Below are positions 1 through 6,851 of a stretch of DNA of 9,909 bases, piece by piece; position 1 is the first letter of the stretch; the number at the start of each line of letters is the position of its first letter. This DNA comes from Burkholderiales bacterium (GTDB taxonomy: Bacteria > Pseudomonadota > Gammaproteobacteria > Burkholderiales > CAIKXV01): the NCBI GenBank assembly GCA_014379045.1, contig JACMMK010000408.1, positions 1-9,909 on the forward strand. Reading direction: 5' to 3'. The position numbers were made by a program, and so were the translations under genes. Below the pieces are notes generated by a model. The model did not search any database. It was not told the DNA's origin and saw only the letters and a list, made by a program, of their open reading frames with translations.

Positions 1-953
1 CCGTATTCACCGCGTTCCTGCCACTCAAGCTACACGCACAGGCCTCGACGCCCGGATGGCCGGTGAAACCGCTGCGCGTGATCGTGCCGTTTCCCGCCGG
101 CAGCGCCGCCGACGCCGCGACCCGCGTGATCACCATACGTTTGGCCGATCAGCTCGGGCAACAGATGATCATCGACAACCGCTCGGGTGCGAGCGGCAAC
201 ATCGGCGCCGAACTCGCCGCGCGCGCCGCACCCGACGGCTACACGACGCTGGTCGGCACCACGAGCACGCACGCGGTGGCAGCGAGCCTCAACGAGAAAC
301 TGAGCTACGACCCGGTGCGCGACTTCGCCCCGGTGACGCTGTTCGGCAGCTCACCGTACATCGTGCTGGTGCACCCGTCGGTGCCGGTGACGACGATGCG
401 CGAACTGGTCGCCTATGCCAAGGCGCGCCCCGGCATGGTGAACTATGCGTCGGCGGGCACCGCGAGCCTCGCGCATCTGGGCACCGAGCTGTTCTCGTCG
501 CTCGCCGGCGTGCGGATGAACCACGTGCCGTACAAGAGCTCGGCGTTGTCCGTCGTCGATCTGGTCGCCGGTCGCATCGAGCTTCTGTTCGGCACGCCGG
601 CACCGGTGCTCACGCATCTGCGTGCGGGGAAGTTGCGCGCGCTCGCGGTGACCTCGGCCAGGCGCGCGTCGTTCGTCCCCGATCTGCCGACCGTCGCTGA
701 ATCGGGCTGGCCCGGTTACGAGCTGTCGTTGTGGTTCGGCCTGTTCGCGCCCGCGGCAACGCCCCGGGCGATCGTGGAGCGGCTCAACGTCGAAACCCGC
801 AAGGTGCTGGCTGCACCCGACACGCGTGATGCACTCGCGCTGCAGGGACTCGAGCCGACACCGACCACTCCAGCGGAATTCGCGGCGATGATCCGCGCCG
901 AGATCACGCGCTGGCGCAAGGCAGCGACGCTCGTGCCGCCGGGTGCCAGCTGA
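1..953 (+). CDS. Bug-family (TTT) periplasmic solute-binding receptor, 5' partial
   Basis: This is a tripartite tricarboxylate transporter-type substrate-binding protein. Such proteins work in the periplasm and bind carboxylated or amide small molecules. The reading frame (codons from base 3) is open to the left edge, so the gene begins outside the window. The first visible residues look like the end of a signal peptide with a cleavage site near HAQA, followed by the family start WPVKPLRVIVPFPAGSAAD. Other family hallmarks are GQQMIIDNRSGASGN, PDGYT, LSYDPVRDFAPV, VHPSVP, HVPYKSS, DLPTVAESG and a C-terminal E-x-x-RWRK helix. The window holds 316 residues, so perhaps only 10-15 N-terminal residues are missing. 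The ATG at base 63 lies inside mature protein and is not the start. It ends in TGA one base from the converging stop of the next gene. The ligand cannot be predicted, and no TctA/TctB genes are visible. Confidence 0.93.
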   Translation, partial: VFTAFLPLKLHAQASTPGWPVKPLRVIVPFPAGSAADAATRVITIRLADQLGQQMIIDNRSGASGNIGAELAARAAPDGYTTLVGTTSTHAVAASLNEKLSYDPVRDFAPVTLFGSSPYIVLVHPSVPVTTMRELVAYAKARPGMVNYASAGTASLAHLGTELFSSLAGVRMNHVPYKSSALSVVDLVAGRIELLFGTPAPVLTHLRAGKLRALAVTSARRASFVPDLPTVAESGWPGYELSLWFGLFAPAATPRAIVERLNVETRKVLAAPDTRDALALQGLEPTPTTPAEFAAMIRAEITRWRKAATLVPPGAS

Positions 954-954
954 A

Positions 955-1941
955 TCAATCGCCCTCGAGCTTCGCCTCGCGAACCACTTTCGTCCAGCGC
1001 GCGATCTCGGTCCTGACCAACGCCGCGAAGGCCTCGGGCGTCGTCGGAGATGGGTCGATCGCCTGTTCTTCGAGCCTCTGGCGCAGCGCTTGGCCCGCAC
1101 CAAGCATGCGATTGACGTCGGTGTTGACACGCGTGACGATCGCGCCGGGCACCTTCGCCTGCGTACACAACCCGTACCAGCCGGTCACGTCGAAACCGGC
1201 GATGCCTTGCTCCTGGAACGTGGGCACATCCGGTAATTGCGGACTGCGTTTGCCCGAGGTGACGCCGAGTGCACGCACCCGCCCGCTCTTGATCGCGCCC
1301 AGCGGCCCGCCCGCGAGATTGCCGACCGACGATTCGAGATGACCGCTGATCACGTCGGTCAACGCAACGGCGGCCCCCTTGTACGGCACATGCACGATGT
1401 CGATCCCGCTCACCATCTTCAGCAGTTCGATCGACATGTGCGGCGACGCACCGACGCCGGACGACCCGAAGTTGACCTTGCCGGGGTTTGCCTTCGCATA
1501 CCCGATGTACTGCTTCAACGTCTTCATCGGCAGAGATGGATGCACCATCAGCACGTTCGGCACCCCGCCCAGCAGCACCGGAAAGGCAAAGTCGTTGACC
1601 GGGTCGTAAGTCAGCCGTGCGCCGAAGCGCGCCGGCGTCACCGCGTGCGAGCCGATGTTGCAGAGAACGTAGGTGTAGCCGTCCGGCGTGGCGCGCGCGG
1701 TGTATTCGGTCGCGATGTTGCCCGCTGCACCTGGCCGGTTCTCCACCAGCACCTGGCTGCCCCAGGCGTCGGTCAACGACGCCGCAACGATACGCGCCGT
1801 GGTGTCGACGCCGCCTCCGGGGGCGTAGCCGACCATGATGCGGGCCGGCTTAACGGGAAAGGATTGCGCATGTGTCGCGATGGAAACCGACGCGAAGCCA
1901 GCCACTGCGAATGCGATCACGCCATTCCAACATCGGGTCAT
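955..1941 (-). CDS. Bug-family (TTT) periplasmic solute-binding receptor
   Basis: This encodes a second Bug/TctC-like periplasmic receptor of 328 residues, the normal family length. I chose the ATG at 1939-1941, not the further upstream in-frame ATG at 2064, because GGAGGAG lies just upstream of it and it gives a clean signal peptide: MTR, a hydrophobic stretch of about 18 residues, then THA-QS. The mature protein begins FPVKPARIMVGYAPGGGVD, the ligand-loop region of the family, and continues with VENRPGAAGN, PDGYTYV, LTYDPVNDFA, HVPYKGA, RALGVTSGKR and LPDVPTFQEQG. It lies 136 bp downstream of the amidohydrolase gene on the same strand, so co-transcription is plausible. It is clearly diverged from the two other receptors in the window, so it is not a recent tandem copy. 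The substrate is unknown. Confidence 0.93.
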   Translation of the reverse strand: MTRCWNGVIAFAVAGFASVSIATHAQSFPVKPARIMVGYAPGGGVDTTARIVAASLTDAWGSQVLVENRPGAAGNIATEYTARATPDGYTYVLCNIGSHAVTPARFGARLTYDPVNDFAFPVLLGGVPNVLMVHPSLPMKTLKQYIGYAKANPGKVNFGSSGVGASPHMSIELLKMVSGIDIVHVPYKGAAVALTDVISGHLESSVGNLAGGPLGAIKSGRVRALGVTSGKRSPQLPDVPTFQEQGIAGFDVTGWYGLCTQAKVPGAIVTRVNTDVNRMLGAGQALRQRLEEQAIDPSPTTPEAFAALVRTEIARWTKVVREAKLEGD

Positions 1942-1944
1942 TGC

Positions 1945-1954
1945 CTTCTCCTCC
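1945..1954 (-). promoter_or_regulatory. Ribosome binding site fixing the start of the second Bug receptor
   Basis: Read on the minus strand this is GGAGGAGAAG, three bases before the ATG at 1939-1941. The GGAGG core sits about 8 bases from that codon. This strong Shine-Dalgarno, together with the signal peptide beginning here, argues against the longer in-frame reading from 2064. Confidence 0.75.
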
Positions 1955-2077
1955 AGCCGATCACGGGCGCACCTCGATAGTCGGCTCGATGCCGGAGGCG
2001 TCACCCTTCGTCGTTCAGTCAAGCCGCCATCGCCGGCGACCGACGCACAGCGCAGCGACGACACTTTCCATGCACGT

Positions 2078-3424
2078 CTACTCGAACATCTTTCGCTCGC
2101 CGGGCTGCGGATGGAGCACGTACAGCGGGGCCGCAGCCAGCTTGTCCACGTAGGGCTTGCCCTCCTTCATCACGAGGCGGATCCGGTCGCGATCCTGCAA
2201 TATCTTGATGTCGTGCAGCGGATCGCCGTCGACCGCGATCAGGTCGGCGAACTTCCCGGGCTCGAGCGTCCCGGTGTCCGCATCGATCCCCATCGCCTGC
2301 GCGGCGCTCCGCGTCGCGCTCATGATCGCTTCCATCGAACTCATGCCCAGTGCCACGTACAGTTCCAGTTCCGCCGAATTGCTCCCCATTTCGGGATCGT
2401 ATTGGATGTCGGTACCCATGAAGATCTTCACGCCTGCCTGGTGCATGCGCTTGAACGACTCGTAGCACCGCGGCTGGATCTCTCGCATCTTCTTGAGCAC
2501 GTTGAGCGGGGACCCCATACGTTGGCGCACTTCGATCGCACGGTCCGTGCGGTGAAGCAACGTGGGCGAAACCGGCGTGCCCGACTCGCGCACGATTCGG
2601 GTCGATTCGTCATCGGTGAAGACCATGTGCTCGATCGTGTCGACGCCGGCCTGGACACACATCCGGTGCGACAGCGCGGTCCAGCAGTGCGCGGCGACCG
2701 GCTTGTGAAAGCCATGCGCCTCGTCGACCGCCGCGTCGAGTTCCTCCTGCGTGAGATTGCGCGTATCGCCCTCTTCGTCTGCGGATGCGCCGCCAGTCAC
2801 GCAAACCTTGATGATGTCGACCCCGGTACGGATGTGTTCGCGCGCTGCCGTGCGCACTCCCCAGGGACCGTCTGCGGTGTAGCCCGGGTGACGGTAGGCC
2901 GCACGCGGGAGGTTCATGTCGTGGTGGGACCCAGTAGTCATGATGCGCCCCGAGACCAGCAAACGCGGACCAGGAACGATGCCCGAGTTGATCGCATCGC
3001 GCACTGCACACAACTCGGTTGCGAAGTTGGCCCACGCATTGTTGCGCCCCATGTCTCGAAGCGTCGTGAAGCCCATCTCGAAGCAGAGTTGCGCATGGAA
3101 CAGCGTGTAGAACGATTGAAGTTGAGGGCTCACCTCGTACATCGCGATGCGATAGTTGTTGAAAGACACCACGTTGTACGCCGCCACATGGACGTGGCCG
3201 TCGATCAGCCCGGGCATCAGCGTGCATTGCCCCGCATCGATCACTTTCGCGCCAGCCGGTATGGCGACCTCGCTCACCGAACCGACACGGGTTATGCGCT
3301 TGCCCGACAACAGCACGACCGCATCGCGCAACACGTTGCCGCCGAGACCATCGATCAGGCGTGCGCCCTTCACAACCGTGATGCCAGCGCCTTGCGACGT
3401 CGCTTCCTGCGCTGCAGCGTCCAT
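2078..3424 (-). CDS. Metal-dependent amidohydrolase, imidazolonepropionase/Xaa-Pro dipeptidase-like
   Basis: This 448-residue protein is a member of the amidohydrolase superfamily (TIM-barrel hydrolases), in the imidazolonepropionase-like group that often cleaves acylated or peptide amides. The first about 65 residues and the last about 60 form the small beta-sandwich that flanks the barrel. The metal set is complete: H77-x-H79 in PGLIDGHVHV, K206 in DIIKVCVTGG (a likely carboxylated bridging lysine), H246 in VAAHCW, H266 in TIEHM and D339 in FMGTD. The C-terminus has TGTLEPGKFADLIAVDGDPL, typical of the family. There is no signal peptide, so it should be cytoplasmic. The start has AGGGGG about 5 bases upstream. 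It is divergent from a Bug receptor plus GTPase pair and followed by another Bug receptor, suggesting that it hydrolyses an imported compound. The substrate is not predictable from sequence; the fold and metal centre are near certain. Confidence 0.93.
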   Translation of the reverse strand: MDAAAQEATSQGAGITVVKGARLIDGLGGNVLRDAVVLLSGKRITRVGSVSEVAIPAGAKVIDAGQCTLMPGLIDGHVHVAAYNVVSFNNYRIAMYEVSPQLQSFYTLFHAQLCFEMGFTTLRDMGRNNAWANFATELCAVRDAINSGIVPGPRLLVSGRIMTTGSHHDMNLPRAAYRHPGYTADGPWGVRTAAREHIRTGVDIIKVCVTGGASADEEGDTRNLTQEELDAAVDEAHGFHKPVAAHCWTALSHRMCVQAGVDTIEHMVFTDDESTRIVRESGTPVSPTLLHRTDRAIEVRQRMGSPLNVLKKMREIQPRCYESFKRMHQAGVKIFMGTDIQYDPEMGSNSAELELYVALGMSSMEAIMSATRSAAQAMGIDADTGTLEPGKFADLIAVDGDPLHDIKILQDRDRIRLVMKEGKPYVDKLAAAPLYVLHPQPGERKMFE

Positions 3425-3452
3425 CTATCCCCCTGTCGTGCTCGAGTTCCGG

Positions 3453-3468
3453 CTCGCGTCGACGCGAG
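3453..3468. promoter_or_regulatory. 16-bp perfect palindrome, candidate operator in divergent intergenic region
   Basis: CTCGCGTCGACGCGAG is identical to its own reverse complement. Allowing one G-T mismatch it extends to 20 bp (3451-3470). It sits in the 185-bp gap between the divergent amidohydrolase and Bug receptor genes, 28 bp before the amidohydrolase ATG. A perfect -35-like TTGACA lies on the minus strand at 3522-3527, but I see no convincing -10 at 16-18 bp from it. The position suits a dimeric repressor or activator controlling both directions. A hairpin in the amidohydrolase leader RNA is an alternative. No regulator gene is in the window. Confidence 0.45.
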
Positions 3469-3595
3469 TCCAGCTTGTGGGTATGGCGAGTGTTCGTTAA
3501 GCTGACTCGACCCGATCCGAATGTCAAGGCTGTACAGCGCCCGATGCGATGGGGATTGGACAGACGCTCCCGGCAGGTACCGGAAGCGCACACAC

Positions 3596-3600
3596 GGAGG
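3596..3600 (+). promoter_or_regulatory. Ribosome binding site deciding the start of the third Bug receptor
   Basis: GGAGG touches the ATG at 3601 directly and is 9 bases from the ATG at 3610. Ribosomes need a spacer, so 3610 is the better start. The reading open from 3475 would put 45 charged residues before the signal peptide and has no comparable site. Confidence 0.65.
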
Positions 3601-3609
3601 ATGCTCTCG

Positions 3610-4599
3610 ATGACTGATGCTGCGAACGTTGTGCGCTGGATGCCGGCCAGCCTTATGCCGATCGCGTTACTGTTGCTTGCCACGCCGGTCGCGCCACAGA
3701 CTTATCCGAACAAGCCAGTGCGAGTGGTGGTCGCGCAGGCAGCGGGCAGTGCCACCGACATCCTCGCGCGTCTGCTCTCGCAACCGCTTTCCGAAGCACT
3801 GGGTCAGCAGGTAGTGATCGATAATCGCGCAGGCGCCGGCGGTCTGCTCGGCACCGAGATCGCCGCCAAGGCGTTACCCGACGGGTACACGTTGTTGATG
3901 GCAAGCATCTCGACGCATGGCGTCAACCCCGCGCTCCACACGAAGCTTTCGTATGACCCCGTGCGCGATTTCGCACCCATCTCGCTGGTTGCCACGACTG
4001 CGAACGTGATCATCGTCCATCCGGCGCTTCCCGCGCGCAACGTCCAGGAACTCATCGCTTTAGCTAAGTCGAGGCCGGGACAACTCAACTTCGCGACGCC
4101 CGGTAATGGCAGCTCACAGCATCTGGCAACCGAGTTGCTACGCTCGATGGCGGGCAACGCAAACATGGTGCACGTGCCTTACAAGGGAAGCGGCGGTGCG
4201 ATCGCCTCGGTGATCGCCGGGGAAACGGCGTGGATGATGCCGGCGTTGCCTTCTGCACTCGTCCAGATCAAATCAGGACGGGTGCGCGCGATCGCCGTGT
4301 CAAGTCTGCAACGAAGCAGCGACCTGCCGGATGTGCCCACGATCGCGCAGAGTCTGCCCGGATACGAGGTGGTGACCTGGTATGGACTGATGGCGCCCGC
4401 TGGCACACCCGCGTCCGTCATAAGTCGTCTGCATGCCGACACGACGCGGCTACTGGCGACGCCAGAGCTGCAACGAACTTTCGCCGCGAGCGGTTTGATC
4501 GCACAGTCGAGCACGCCCGAGGGTTTCAGCGACTTCGTCAGGGTAGAGCTCGCACGCTGGGCCAAGGTGGCGCGCCAGGCTGGCGTCAAGGCCGAATAA
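3610..4599 (+). CDS. Bug-family (TTT) periplasmic solute-binding receptor
   Basis: This is the third Bug/TctC-like receptor, 329 residues long. With the start at 3610 the N-terminus is a signal peptide: MTDAANVVRW, then a hydrophobic run around IALLLLATPVA, then the mature start QTYPNKPVRVVV. Family motifs include GQQVVIDNRAGAGG, PDGYTLL, LSYDPVRDFAPISL, VHPALP, LNFATPGNGS, HVPYKGSG, DLPDVPTIAQS and a final LARWAKVARQAGVKAE helix. The ligand loop reads AQAAGSATD, without the Pro and double Gly seen in many relatives. It shares LSYDPVRDFAP with the first receptor. The GTPase gene starts 3 bp after its TAA, implying co-transcription and probably coupled translation. The divergent amidohydrolase gene shares its upstream region. 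The substrate is unknown. Confidence 0.93.
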   Translation: MTDAANVVRWMPASLMPIALLLLATPVAPQTYPNKPVRVVVAQAAGSATDILARLLSQPLSEALGQQVVIDNRAGAGGLLGTEIAAKALPDGYTLLMASISTHGVNPALHTKLSYDPVRDFAPISLVATTANVIIVHPALPARNVQELIALAKSRPGQLNFATPGNGSSQHLATELLRSMAGNANMVHVPYKGSGGAIASVIAGETAWMMPALPSALVQIKSGRVRAIAVSSLQRSSDLPDVPTIAQSLPGYEVVTWYGLMAPAGTPASVISRLHADTTRLLATPELQRTFAASGLIAQSSTPEGFSDFVRVELARWAKVARQAGVKAE

Positions 4600-4602
4600 C
4601 CG

Positions 4603-5784
4603 ATGCCCCGCGCAAGTGTCCCGCCGCATGTGCCGGTCGACGCCGCTCGCCGCGACCTGTCTTATGGGCGGAACGACCGGCTTCCCACCCTACTATTGAC
4701 CGGCTTTCTTGGAGCAGGCAAGACCACCCTGCTCAACGCGATGCTTGCCGGTAAAGAAATGTCGCGCAGCCTCGTCATCATCAACGAGTTCGGTGCAATT
4801 GGCATCGATCATCTTTTGGTTGCGACACCGGCCGAGAACATGCGCCTGCTCGAAAGCGGCTGCCTGTGTTGCGAGATGCGTGGCGATCTGGTCGAGACGC
4901 TTGAAAGTGCGGTGGCGCTCTGGCATCGTTCGGGCGGTCGGACTTTCGATCGCGTGCTAATCGAAACTACCGGCTTGGCGGATCCGGTGCCGATCATCCA
5001 GACCCTCGTTGCTGACGAGTCGCTCGCATGCAACTTTACTCTCGACCGCGTTGTCACATTGGTCGATGGCGTGAACGGCCGCACGCAGTTGCAGACCGTT
5101 GCAGCAGCGGTCAAGCAGGTGGTGGTTGCGGATACGCTTGTTGTATCGAAGACCGACGTGGCCTCCGTCGACACCCTCGGCGGGTTGAACGCTTGGCTCG
5201 AGGAACTCAATCCGTTGGCGGCACGACATGTGGTGATTAAGGGCGTGGTGCCGGAGGCGCTGGATATCGAGCTGCGCATGAGCGCGGCACGTCGACGCGA
5301 GGTGGAAGACTGGGGCGGCGAACGGTTCAAAAAGCAGACAGGCACGTATCGCACAGGGCACCGTCACTCGGCGAACGAGCTCACGCGCGGGCATACCCAT
5401 GCAGACGCGATCGTGAGCTTCGCGTTCCGGTTCTCTGCACCCGCTACGCAGGCCGGTCTTGCGGTCTGGTTAGGGTCGCTAGCGCGCCTGCAGGGAGACC
5501 GTCTGCTGCGAATGAAGGGAATCGTGAATGTCGCCGGACGACCGGTGGTCGTTCATACAGTGCAATCGATCGTCCACGACCCTCAACCGCTGCTCGCATG
5601 GCCGGATGAGCATCACGACTCGCGCCTGGTGTTCATCGGCAGGGATCTCGATCCGCGGGAAATCGAAAGGTCGTTCGAAGCTTTGCAGATGACCGAATCG
5701 CTGGCTTCCTCGGTAACGGTGCCCGGCACGCTGAACGTGGCGGACTATGAGGCGTTCGTCAAGGCGATGGGCGCGTTCAGGTAG
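4603..5784 (+). CDS. CobW/G3E-family GTPase, putative metallochaperone
   Basis: This 393-residue protein belongs to the G3E GTPases (CobW, UreG, HypB, YjiA, nitrile hydratase activator), cytoplasmic proteins that use GTP to deliver metal ions to client enzymes. Visible motifs are Walker A GFLGAGKTT (34-42), NEFG (61-64), the metal-binding GCLCC with C87, C89 and C90, the switch/Walker B-like ETTGLADP (121-128), and SKTD (182-185) in place of the guanine-specificity NKxD. A His-rich segment (GHRH and RGHTH, about 252-266) leads into the C-terminal CobW_C domain (about 268-388). The first about 26 residues before the P-loop strand are longer than usual, but no better start is visible. The ribosome binding site is weak, fitting coupling to the upstream Bug receptor, whose stop is 3 bp away. 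Membership of the family is certain. The metal (Zn, Co or Fe) and the client are not known; the divergent amidohydrolase is a tempting client. Confidence 0.95.
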   Translation: MPRASVPPHVPVDAARRDLSYGRNDRLPTLLLTGFLGAGKTTLLNAMLAGKEMSRSLVIINEFGAIGIDHLLVATPAENMRLLESGCLCCEMRGDLVETLESAVALWHRSGGRTFDRVLIETTGLADPVPIIQTLVADESLACNFTLDRVVTLVDGVNGRTQLQTVAAAVKQVVVADTLVVSKTDVASVDTLGGLNAWLEELNPLAARHVVIKGVVPEALDIELRMSAARRREVEDWGGERFKKQTGTYRTGHRHSANELTRGHTHADAIVSFAFRFSAPATQAGLAVWLGSLARLQGDRLLRMKGIVNVAGRPVVVHTVQSIVHDPQPLLAWPDEHHDSRLVFIGRDLDPREIERSFEALQMTESLASSVTVPGTLNVADYEAFVKAMGAFR

Positions 5785-5788
5785 TCAA

Positions 5789-5836
5789 CGCTTCGCATCG
5801 GCGTCTGGTGATGTCTTCGTGGGCGCTCGCGAAGCG
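5789..5836. other. Outer inverted repeat in convergent gap
   Basis: CGCTTCGC (5789-5796) pairs perfectly with GCGAAGCG (5829-5836) across a 32-base loop. The right arm overlaps the left arm of the hairpin at 5833-5860, so the two structures exclude each other in RNA. It begins 4 bp after the GTPase stop codon. Confidence 0.35.
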
Positions 5837-5860
5837 GGCAGCCGGACTGCGCTGCCCGCT
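5833..5860. terminator. GC-rich hairpin between convergent genes, possible bidirectional terminator
   Basis: AGCGGGCAGC (5833-5842) pairs with GCTGCCCGCT (5851-5860), a perfect 10-bp stem with an 8-base loop. It lies in the 93-bp gap between the convergent GTPase and PEP-CTERM genes, where a shared terminator is expected. Neither side has a clear run of T after the stem, so it may be a weak intrinsic terminator or an RNA-protecting structure. Confidence 0.5.
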
Positions 5861-5877
5861 GCCGATCGATGGCTACC

Positions 5878-6774
5878 CTAGCGCGCCTTGCGGCGGAAAA
5901 ATCCCGCCAAGCCCACCAGCCCGGCCGCCAGCAAAGCCATCGAGCCGGGTACCGGAACCTGAGCCACCGCAATGTCGCGCACCAACAGACCGTTGCCGAT
6001 GCCTCCGATCAACGTCGCAGCGCCGGTCGCGAGGTTGATGCTGTACAGGCTCGAAAAGCCCACTGTGCCGGTGAGCGACGCGAACGCCAGATTGCCGGGT
6101 GAGAAGATGTCGAATCCGACCTGATCGGTCGTATCGACTCCCAATGACCCGACGGTGTTCAGGATGCCATCGTTCGGCGGATCCTGGGTCACCAGAATGT
6201 CGAGATTGGAATCGATCCCGTAGAGCAGCGTGCCCGGCGGCGGGGTGCGCGGCGACGGGAAGTTGCTGTTGGTGTAGGCCGCCCCCACGATGTTCGGGTT
6301 GACGCCTGCGTTCGTGTCGCCCGCGGCGTACGCCAGCATCGCATCGGTGGCCGCGAGCGCGCCGTTGTCGGGGTTCAGGCGCAGATTCTGTTCGGCATTG
6401 CTGGTGACCCGGATACGGTCGGGCACGGGGTTGAAGTCGAATCCGAACGACGTTCCGTTCAGAACGAAGGCGCCGCTCGCGCCGACCTGTGTTGCAGCGG
6501 CGGTGCTCTGGTTGATCGAATAGATACGGCTCGCACTGCTCAGTCCGAACAGCCCCCCGTTCGCCGGACGAAAGTCGATGCCTACGATCGTCTCGCCCGC
6601 GGCCAGATTCGAGATGGCCATCGGCGCGCTTATCGTGCCGGGCGTTGCGCTGTCGAAGGTAAACAGATTGTTCGGGCCGGTAAGCCCGAAAATGGTCAAC
6701 GCCGAGGCCTGGGTGCTGAACGCGAGCGCGAATGCGCCGGCGATTAATCCACTCTTAGCGATCTTCCGTCTCAT
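5878..6774 (-). CDS. DUF4394 domain protein with PEP-CTERM sorting signal
   Basis: This 298-residue exported protein starts at the ATG at 6772-6774, where GGAGGG lies 4 bases upstream and the signal peptide begins (MRRKIAKSG, hydrophobic 9-22, cleavage near ASA-LT). The in-frame ATG at 6840 is rejected. Residues about 28-270 match the DUF4394 pattern: ETIVGIDFRPANGGLFGL, a GTSFGFDFNPVPDRIRV block, EQNLRLNPDNG, GAAYTNS, LYGIDSNLDILVTQDPPNDG and a final LYSINLATGAATLIGGIG. The C-terminus has the three PEP-CTERM parts: a VPVPGS motif (273-278), a hydrophobic helix (279-292) and a basic RRKAR end. Such proteins are exported by Sec and processed by an exosortase, not encoded here, then released or anchored, often in strains that make exopolysaccharide or flocs. 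Glu of the PEP motif is Val here. The upstream region has a sigma-54-like promoter. DUF4394 function is unknown; beta-propeller-like repeats are likely. Confidence 0.94.
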   Translation of the reverse strand: MRRKIAKSGLIAGAFALAFSTQASALTIFGLTGPNNLFTFDSATPGTISAPMAISNLAAGETIVGIDFRPANGGLFGLSSASRIYSINQSTAAATQVGASGAFVLNGTSFGFDFNPVPDRIRVTSNAEQNLRLNPDNGALAATDAMLAYAAGDTNAGVNPNIVGAAYTNSNFPSPRTPPPGTLLYGIDSNLDILVTQDPPNDGILNTVGSLGVDTTDQVGFDIFSPGNLAFASLTGTVGFSSLYSINLATGAATLIGGIGNGLLVRDIAVAQVPVPGSMALLAAGLVGLAGFFRRKAR

Positions 6775-6851
6775 AAGACCCTCCGTGATTGAGAAATTGT
6801 CGTTTACCGGCGTTCTCGTGAGCAAGACACCGTTGGGCACGGACAGTCCTC

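Noticed and set aside
63..65. ATG as start of the first Bug receptor
   Set aside because: It is not in the receptor frame as a sensible start: the same frame reads a signal-peptide end (LHAQA) and mature sequence upstream to the window edge, so the real start is outside.
1942..2077. Separate promoter or terminator between the amidohydrolase and second Bug receptor genes
   Set aside because: Only a 10-bp palindrome TCGCCGGCGA (2030-2039) and a short repeat of CTCGAT were seen, both common in GC-rich DNA; no promoter boxes or T-run.
1835..3505. Long 556-codon open frame on the plus strand opposite the amidohydrolase gene
   Set aside because: It is antisense to a gene with full family motifs, rich in Arg/His as expected from GC-rich codon bias, and has no recognisable domain or ribosome binding site.
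3499..3527. Complete sigma-70 promoter for the amidohydrolase gene
   Set aside because: A perfect TTGACA is present on the minus strand at 3522-3527, but the bases at 16-18 bp spacing (CAGCTT and neighbours) are a poor -10, so it is not listed as a feature.
3475..3609. Extended N-terminus of the third Bug receptor
   Set aside because: It is charged, not signal-like, and lies across the divergent promoter region; GGAGG favours the start at 3610.
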